This document shows positions 58,001-64,000 of a DNA stretch of 64,000 nt, piece by piece. The translations under genes and the position numbers were made by a program. Origin of the DNA: Scalesia atractyloides (Eukaryota > Streptophyta > Magnoliopsida > Asterales > Asteraceae); NCBI GenBank assembly GCA_947069175.1, contig CAMTDV010000018.1:43412869-43476868 (forward strand), written 5' to 3'. Position 1 is the first letter of the stretch, and every line of letters starts with the position of its first letter. The notes below the pieces were generated by a model. That model was not told the DNA's origin and did not search any database. It saw only the letters and a list, made by a program, of their open reading frames with translations.

Positions 58001-58958
58001 TTTCTTCTTAGGCTTATCAGCCTCTGCCTTTAAGAACCATTCACTTCTAGCTTTCGGCTTGAAGTCTTTGAACCATTCCTTCTCAGCGTTAAGTTCTTTC
58101 TCATCATCGCTACCGTCTTTCCTCCATTTGTTGTTAGACGGCGCAACATAATTTGGATCTTTAATAGCCCCGAAAACTGGCTTTGCAACAGGAGCTGATG
58201 CTTGTTTTTGAAACTTGATTAGCTTTTTCACTGTTGTCTTATCAAGATGAACTAGATAAAGCACATCATTCGGATCTCGTGCTATATTCTTGAACTTCTT
58301 ATCAATCAACATCTGCACAAATCTCGGATATAAACATAACCTTGAATCCTCCATATTCTTTGACATGTGCGTAAATACAAGCTTTGAAAGTTGAACGGCT
58401 TTTTCAGAATCAATGCCGTTTCCATACATGACGAATAATCTTGCACGTCGTCGAGACCTGCCTTGCGGTGACTAAAAGTATGGATAATAGCGTGCATCGG
58501 AAGCTTGTAGGGGTTTGGCACTTCCCCTTTCTTCAACGTTGGCTTATTCACGCTTCCTTTGTAGCCCATTCGAAAGAAACAACCACGAACCATCTTTTCG
58601 TCGAGATAAATTGGATTGTTTTCTTTATCGTTGAATTGTAAGACTCTGCATATATCATCTTCTGTTACAGTGATCGGTTTGACTTCATTGCCGACCTGCA
58701 CGGTTGAAATAATGGACTTTTGATCATCACTTAAACTCGCGTTCGTCCAAAATGGAAAATGTGTGATCTATACGATACTGTGTGCTCTGTTATAGCTCTA
58801 TGAATAGGGCTTTCGTCCAAAAATTTCAATATACTCTCGTACTCCTTCAAAGATGGACATATCGATTTGTCGAGAGTAATACATGTGTTGTGCGTCTTAG
58901 AAAATTCTATCGAGATCACACGCGCTGGAACTTGAGCATGAAAAATGACGCAAAACAA
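55084..58958 (-). pseudogene. Copia F ORF3: large unclassified third ORF
   Basis: Homologous to E ORF3 over its whole length: FSKTHNTCITLDKSICPSLK at the start, VTEDDICRVLQFND, FFRMGYKGSVNKPTLKKGE, the Lys-rich linker, RPGVT/EPP repeats (57430-57560), the coiled coil (57240-56900), the acidic tract (56740-56620), GDILSWGWFKELNVYA and the end PYKNFFGRVR. The Met of E's MDFSKF is Ile here, so the start would have to be upstream (58958) if it was ever used. Frameshifts near 58700, 58400, 57160 and 56000 and several stops break it. Breaks differ from those in E, so the ancestral frame was intact in their common ancestor. Confidence 0.72.
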
Positions 58959-58967
58959 TTAGCACGC
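58941..58967 (-). other. Lost 3' splice site of copia F ORF3
   Basis: Same branch-point-like GCTAAT and T-rich run as in E at 39786-39812, but the final AG reads AT. Confidence 0.4.
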
Positions 58968-58989
58968 TAATCGAGAAAAGTTACAAAAA

Positions 58990-59770
58990 TTTTTAACACA
59001 TTTATCAAGTTCGGGCGAACTTGATATATGTGTTAAAACATTCTGTTTTATTCAATTTCGCCCGAGCATGTGACATACATGTTCAACAATTTTCAAATGC
59101 AAGTTCGGGCGAACTTACACATATCTCCTCAAACAAATTTCCTAAGTTCGGTCGAACATGATATTATTCAATTATACAGATTTATTAACAAGTCCGGTTG
59201 AACTTGATAACAAGTTCGGCCGAACTTGTCATCTTCTCCAAACCAAATCTATTCAACATGATGTTAACCATTTCAATCAAATCTTAAAAGGATTCCATGG
59301 TCGATTTTATTTATTAATCAATATTTAAAGATCAATTAGTTTCAAACCAACCTAGACCTATTAGATTTAAGGTTTTCAGTCTTAATATCTTCGATCCGAT
59401 TCAATTCATGGTTCAATATCCAAATACTCACCTCAGACATTGTCGTTGGTGTGCCAATCACCAAAAACAATGGAAAATTGGGCAGTATAACGTTACTAAA
59501 ATGCCAATTTCTCAAGATCGCTCAATGCACACAAGTTCGTTCTTCGCTAAAAAATATTTGATATCTGATGAAATGAGTTCGGCCGAACTTGCCAGATACT
59601 TATACCATAGCAAGTTCGGGCGAACTTGCAAGCCCAATTGACAAGGCCCACCAAGTCCGGGTGAACTTAGCTGTTAAACATCTAGCAACCATCTGCAAGT
59701 TCGGTCGAACTTGCTTATTTGTTAAACTTGTTCAGTTTAGCAAGTTCGGCCGAACTTGCCAAACACAAAT
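58990..59770 (-). other. Palindrome array upstream of ORF3, copia F
   Basis: About eleven copies of CAAGTTCGGnCGAACTTG and decayed variants, in two groups (59000-59230 and 59570-59760). The grouping matches copia E. Confidence 0.82.
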
Positions 59771-61150
59771 TCAGAATTTGTTTTCAATTTTTACATTTTA
59801 ACCCTTGAACTTTTCCAACTTTTACCAGTTATGAAAATCCACTCAGTTGACCAAGTCCAAGTTAATGACCTTGGTTAAACGATTTGTCTGCCGACTCCAA
59901 GTTAATGACCCCGGTTTGACCCGTTATGAACAAATTGTTGATATTTTCAAAATCAAAGTTTCAAATTAATGGACTTTTTATCGTTTTTTTACTTTTAAGA
60001 TTTTACAGATTAGCTCCCAGCCCGTTGTCAATGAGATTCCCATCAGTTCTAGCATCTTACCAGACTTCGAAGACCCGTTCTCCAACATTGGTTTGCTGAA
60101 AACAATGTAGAAATAAAATCTTTTGAATTTTTGTAAGTTTATGCTAAAACACACTGAAAATCTTTTTGGTTTTAATCTGTAAAGCTGATAACCAATGTAC
60201 AGGTAAAAGTAAACTATGTACAAACATATTTACATACATATTTTTTATGAATTCATGTGTAAAGGATTATATCAGTTAATTGAGACATATCACCAGTACC
60301 GTTGACCTTTGGATGACTTTAAGCTTTAAACTCGTTTACCTAGATTGTCGATATGTTTGTCCACTTAAACTATACCACATTTCTCAACTGTCTCAAGATA
60401 TGTTAAGGTATGAATTGTGAAACTTGACTTATCTGTGGTTCCCACTTCTTGAATATACTCCCGTATCAAGATTCCCAAGATTTCATCTTACATGTGAATA
60501 TAGCGTAATTGATATCTGTATCAGGGTAATGCGAGACCTTGAGAGCTCAGGTTAGTACTACCGTACAGACAAAGAGATGAAGGCTCGTCTTTAAGGTGTG
60601 TTCCACTTAAGGAATCTTTTTAATACAGCAAATGATTAGATCTTTCGATTCTTTTCAATATTGCATGCAGTTTGGGGATTTTTTGGCGAAAGTATTATAA
60701 AAGTTCTAGGCGATTGCTTCTGCAATATCAGAAGAACTTGTATATTACCCCAGATATCAACTATCTATAAAGACCTCGTATCTCAGAATCAGGCAATCTC
60801 TCAAACGAAATTTCAGAGTACTAAGTCCATATATCTAAGATGTGTTAATCCACAAGAATAAGCAGTTGCTAAATTTAGTTTATATCTCGAAAACAGTTTA
60901 CTGAACGTGTTAAGCCTATCGACACATCCACAGTAAGACTCGTTTATTACTTTTAAACTTTACATTTCTTTAGCATACCGTGATAGTCCACTGATGTACT
61001 ATCATATCCTTTTTGTGACATCAAATTCTTTTTGTCTTTTTCAATGTTTTTGTACATTTTTGAAAATTTTCATATGTTTTTGTATTTTCCCAAATATTTC
61101 TCTCCCTAAAATCAAAAACATATTTTTGGATTTTAGATTTTTTAAGAAAT
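59771..61150 (-). other. Conserved post-pol non-coding block, copia F copy
   Basis: Reverse complement of the block at 37570-38940. It includes the polypurine-like GATTTTAGGGAGAGAAAT (about 61103-61121), CTCAAACGAAATTT (about 60798-60815) and GAGACCTTGAGAGCTCAGG (about 60532-60550). Confidence 0.8.
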
Positions 61151-61156
61151 ACTAAA

Positions 61157-61780
61157 CTAGAAAGAAATTTCAAACCATACAAACCAATGTTGATCACGTG
61201 AATTCGTCATCCGATCCGTATTCAACCTTAGCTTCCGCACCTGTAAGCAAATTTTTAATACCGTTAAGTCGCTTAGATATTTAAATCTTGATAATGGAAA
61301 TGCTTTGGTATAAAACTCAGCCCTTTGTTCGTCGGTGTGGATTTTTTCTATTCGAACCAATTTCTTTTCGTAACAGTCACGAATGAAATGGTATTAAATT
61401 TCAATGTGTTTTGTACGTGAGTGATGAACCGGATTTTTAGTTATATCGATGGCTGCTTTATTATCTACAAATAAAGGCGTGTCAAGAAACTACAGACCAT
61501 AATCCCTCATCTGTTGCTGAATCCAGAGGATTTGAGAGCAACAGCTGGAAGCAGAAATATATTCTGCTTCACAGGTTGAGAGAGAGACCGTGGTCTGTTT
61601 CTTACACTGCCACGTTACCAAACGTGTGCCAAAGAACTGGCATCCTGCAGTTGTAGATTTTGAGTTCAGTTTGTCCACTCCGAAGTCCGAGTCAGCGTAT
61701 CCAGTGAGATCAAAATTTTCGTTCTTGGGGTACCACAGGCTGGTGCTTGGGCAACCTTTCAAGTAACGGAAGATTCGCTT
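61157..61780 (-). pseudogene. Copia F RNase H
   Basis: LTGYADSDFGVDKLNSKSTT, AEYISASS and QILWIQQQMRDYGL are followed by a stop at 61490; then KAAIDITKNPVHHSRTKHIE-type codons with another stop near 61396 and the shifted tail RIEKIHTDEQRAEFYTKAF. It corresponds to the E frame that is split by element A. Confidence 0.85.
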
Positions 61781-61786
61781 GACTAT

Positions 61787-62989
61787 CTACAAGTGTGACA
61801 TTCGAGGACTTGACTGATATCTCGCACATAAGCATGTAGGATACATGATGTCCAGGCGTGATGCCGTTAGATACATCAATGAACCTATCATCGATCGATA
61901 CAATGTTTCATCAACTTTCGTTCCCGTCTCGTCTATGCAAATCCCATGGTTCAGTGCCAGCGGCGTCGAAAGCGGCTTCGAAGAATCCATTTCAAACTTT
62001 TTGAGAATGTCGTGCACATACTTAGTCTGATGAATGAATATCCAGTCTGGAAGCTGATCCACTTGAAGACCTAAGAAGAACTTCATTTCACCCATCGAGG
62101 ACATTTCAAATTTCTTCTTCATGATCTTTTTGAATTCTTTGCACAGACTGTCATCCCTAGAACCGAAAATGATATCGTCCACATAGATTTGTACTATAAT
62201 CAGATGCGATCCAACTTCTCTAGTAAACAAAGTGCTTTCCACTGTGCCTCGTGTAAAACCATTTCCTACGAGATGCTGCGATAACGTCTCGTACCAAGCT
62301 CTCGGGGCTTGGTGTAAACCATACAAGGCTTTATCCAGGAGATATGGTTTGTTCTTGTTCAGTGGATCGACCAACCCAGGTGGTTGGCCGACATACACTT
62401 GTTCACGAAGTTTTCCATAGAGAACTGCAGATTTTACATCCAACTGGTACACCTTAAATCCTTTCCAAGCTGCGAACGCTAGGAAAATGCGAATAGATTC
62501 TAATCTCGCAACTGGTGTGTATACCTCCGTATAATCTATACCTTCCTGCTGGTGGAATCCCTTGACAACCAGCCGAGCTTTGTTTCTGAATATAACCCCC
62601 CGATCATCTCTTTTACACTTGAAGACCCACTTTGTATCAATAGCTTTCTGCTTCGGTGGCAAGTCTACAAGCTTCCAAACACCCAACTTCTGGAACTGTA
62701 AAAGTTCTTCTTGCATTGCTATCACCCAATTCTCGTCTGCCAGAGCCTCATTAACTGTCTTTGGCTCAATTTGAGAAATGAAACATGAGTAGTAGCAGTA
62801 GTTCTGAGTTGGTGCAACTCGGGTGTAGAAACAACTAAGTGCTTTGTTGATTTGATTCCGTGTACGCACACCAGTTTTTAGTTCTCCTATGATATTCGTT
62901 GAAGGATGATACGAATATGAACGCGGCATTTCTTCTGTTGGAACATCAACCGAGCTTTGCTGATTTGAAACAATCAGATCACTGTTCAC
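61787..62989 (-). CDS. Copia F reverse transcriptase (open, 400 aa)
   Basis: The minus-strand frame is open from MNSDLIVSNQ to a stop at 61787. Motifs: FISQIEPKTVNEAL, DTKWVFKCKRDDRG, ARLVVKGFHQQEGIDYTEVY, VYQLDVKSAVLYGKL, ALYGLHQAPRAWY, the active site QIYVDDIIFGS and the thumb KFFLGLQVDQL. It is part of the pol polyprotein and would normally be fused to integrase and RNase H, so the Met is not a natural start. RT looks complete while its neighbours are broken. Confidence 0.85.
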   Translation of the reverse strand: MNSDLIVSNQQSSVDVPTEEMPRSYSYHPSTNIIGELKTGVRTRNQINKALSCFYTRVAPTQNYCYYSCFISQIEPKTVNEALADENWVIAMQEELLQFQKLGVWKLVDLPPKQKAIDTKWVFKCKRDDRGVIFRNKARLVVKGFHQQEGIDYTEVYTPVARLESIRIFLAFAAWKGFKVYQLDVKSAVLYGKLREQVYVGQPPGLVDPLNKNKPYLLDKALYGLHQAPRAWYETLSQHLVGNGFTRGTVESTLFTREVGSHLIIVQIYVDDIIFGSRDDSLCKEFKKIMKKKFEMSSMGEMKFFLGLQVDQLPDWIFIHQTKYVHDILKKFEMDSSKPLSTPLALNHGICIDETGTKVDETLYRSMIGSLMYLTASRLDIMYPTCLCARYQSSPRMSHL

Positions 62990-63048
62990 ATCAACATAAG
63001 GAGTACTTGTGGAAGATTCGTTCTGATTTCTCGGACTAGCAGATTGAA

Positions 63049-64000
63049 TTAATAGGTTAGAAATCTGCTCAACTTCTTCGTCCGATGAAGTTTCATCATC
63101 AGCATCAAATGTCGGTGCTTCATCTGAGTCAGAATTCTGATTTGAGGCGTACTGGGCACTGTTGTGATTTCTGGTTCATTAGAAGCATTCACTAGAGGTG
63201 TAGCAGGTGTTACTTCTGTTTCAGAAGTATTTTGAATTTGAACACTACTGCTATTTCTTGGACCTGTTTCAGAAGATGAAGAATCCAACGTGGGTTGATT
63301 AACCACAATTGGTCTAATGATTTGTTCTTGATTCGCTGACTGGTGAAGATAGTATAACGCCGCAACTTCTTCGTCAGACGGTTCTTCCGGCAAGTCGAAT
63401 GACTTCCAAAGGTCTTGATAGTTAAACAGCCACGCGTCACCTCTCCTTTGAATAGGATCCGTATAATTGAAACAATCCACGTGCTGTGCTTAACCTTTCT
63501 CAACAAAGGAACATATACTCTTCTCAACAGACTCGCATATCTGACAAAGAAACCCTCAAGAGATTAGCTCCGAATTTGCCATCTTGGTCGATTACAGTGC
63601 ATGGCGCACCAAAAGGTTCTAAGAATTTGAAATTTGGCTTCCGTGGTTTATCTTCTCAAAACATGTTTTCTTTGTTGGTTTGACAGTGAGAACCCTGTTT
63701 AGCGTGTAGCAAGCTGCAGCAACCGCTTCACTCCAGAAGCTGATAGGAAGTTTAGAATCTGCAAGCATGGTTCTCGCAGTTTCAATCAAAGTTCAGTTTT
63801 TCTGTTCAGCTACCATGTTTTGCTGTGGAGTGTAGGGAGCAATAAACTCGTGCAGAATCCCTTTTGCATTGCAGAATTCTTTCATTTTGCTATTCTTAAA
63901 CTCTTTCGTTGTCACTTCTAATGCGGCTGACCGGCGATGATAAATGTTCTCGAGTTTCTTGAATAGAATAACCAAGTTCTCGAACATTTTGTCTTTTGAT
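63049..64000 (-). pseudogene. Copia F integrase (partial)
   Basis: C-terminal integrase and linker: CFNYTDPIQRRGDAWLFNYQ, a Ser/Asn-rich linker, then upstream (63480-64000) in shifted frames KPLSFWSEA-like codons and MKEFCNAKGILHEF. The second catalytic region, RSDNGTEF in E, reads LEVTTKEFKN here, so the Asp is lost. QQNMVAEQKN retains the Glu. The remaining core and everything upstream lie outside the window. Confidence 0.8.

Larger units (their letters stand above)
54622..64000 (-). mobile_element. Copia element F (partial), sister of E
   Basis: Minus-strand element with 3' LTR (54622-55018), polypurine tract, ORF3, palindrome array, conserved non-coding block, RNase H, RT and part of integrase; the rest is off the window. 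Every part matches copia E in order. The left flank CATCA is the candidate TSD. RT is open and keeps YVDD, while integrase and ORF3 are broken. Confidence 0.9.

Overview
This window is plant nuclear DNA made of nested LTR retrotransposons. I see no host gene. The plant signs are tRNA-iMet primer-binding sites (TGGTATCAGAGC), long Ty3/gypsy LTRs of 2.6-3.4 kb, Ty1/copia polyproteins of plant type, and a third copia ORF of a kind I recall from Asteraceae genome annotations. Asteraceae is my best guess and is inference. Family letters below (A, B, C, D, E/F, H) are my own labels.

Left nest (1-11246). The base is a copia element, D (remnant 5' LTR 6398-6488, degenerate gag, 3' LTR 10804-11246). 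Its 5' LTR is interrupted by a minus-strand LTR C' (3415-6397). C' is interrupted by a minus-strand LTR B' (2885-3414), and B' by a minus-strand Ty3 element A', of which the 5' LTR (259-2884), PBS and part of the leader (1-258) are visible.

Central nest (11516-45175), five insertions on four levels, dated by target-site duplications (TSDs). A minus-strand LTR C (11516-45175; TSD CATAA/CACAA) carries a plus-strand solo LTR C (12184-15394; TSD TTATA) and a solo LTR B (16943-44256; TSD TGAAA). LTR B carries the copia element E (19513-44173; TSD TTCAG). E carries the Ty3 element A (27363-37119; TSD CTCTC), which sits inside E's RNase H reading frame. Both nests show the same order: C oldest, then B, then A youngest.

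Right part (46105-64000). A Ty3 element H on the minus strand has its 3' LTR (46105-49459), a pol broken by several stops and frameshifts, gag, and a leader. That leader is interrupted by a second minus-strand copia element, F, a sister of E that runs off the right edge.

Four signals go beyond ordinary annotation. (1) Family A LTRs carry four or five tRNA-like modules each. (2) LTR C and the interior of element A share a hairpin whose loop is conserved while its stem changes sequence and stays paired. (3) Two copia families carry arrays of 16-bp palindromes with a common TTCGnnCGAA core, beside the promoter and in the leader; in E/F they also precede ORF3. (4) Copia E and F carry a very large third ORF (about 1,290 codons), preceded in E by a credible 3' splice site and separated from pol by a conserved non-coding block that starts with a second polypurine tract. 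E, H, D and F are visibly broken. Element A has near-identical LTRs and open gag and integrase frames but no protease, RT or RNase H.
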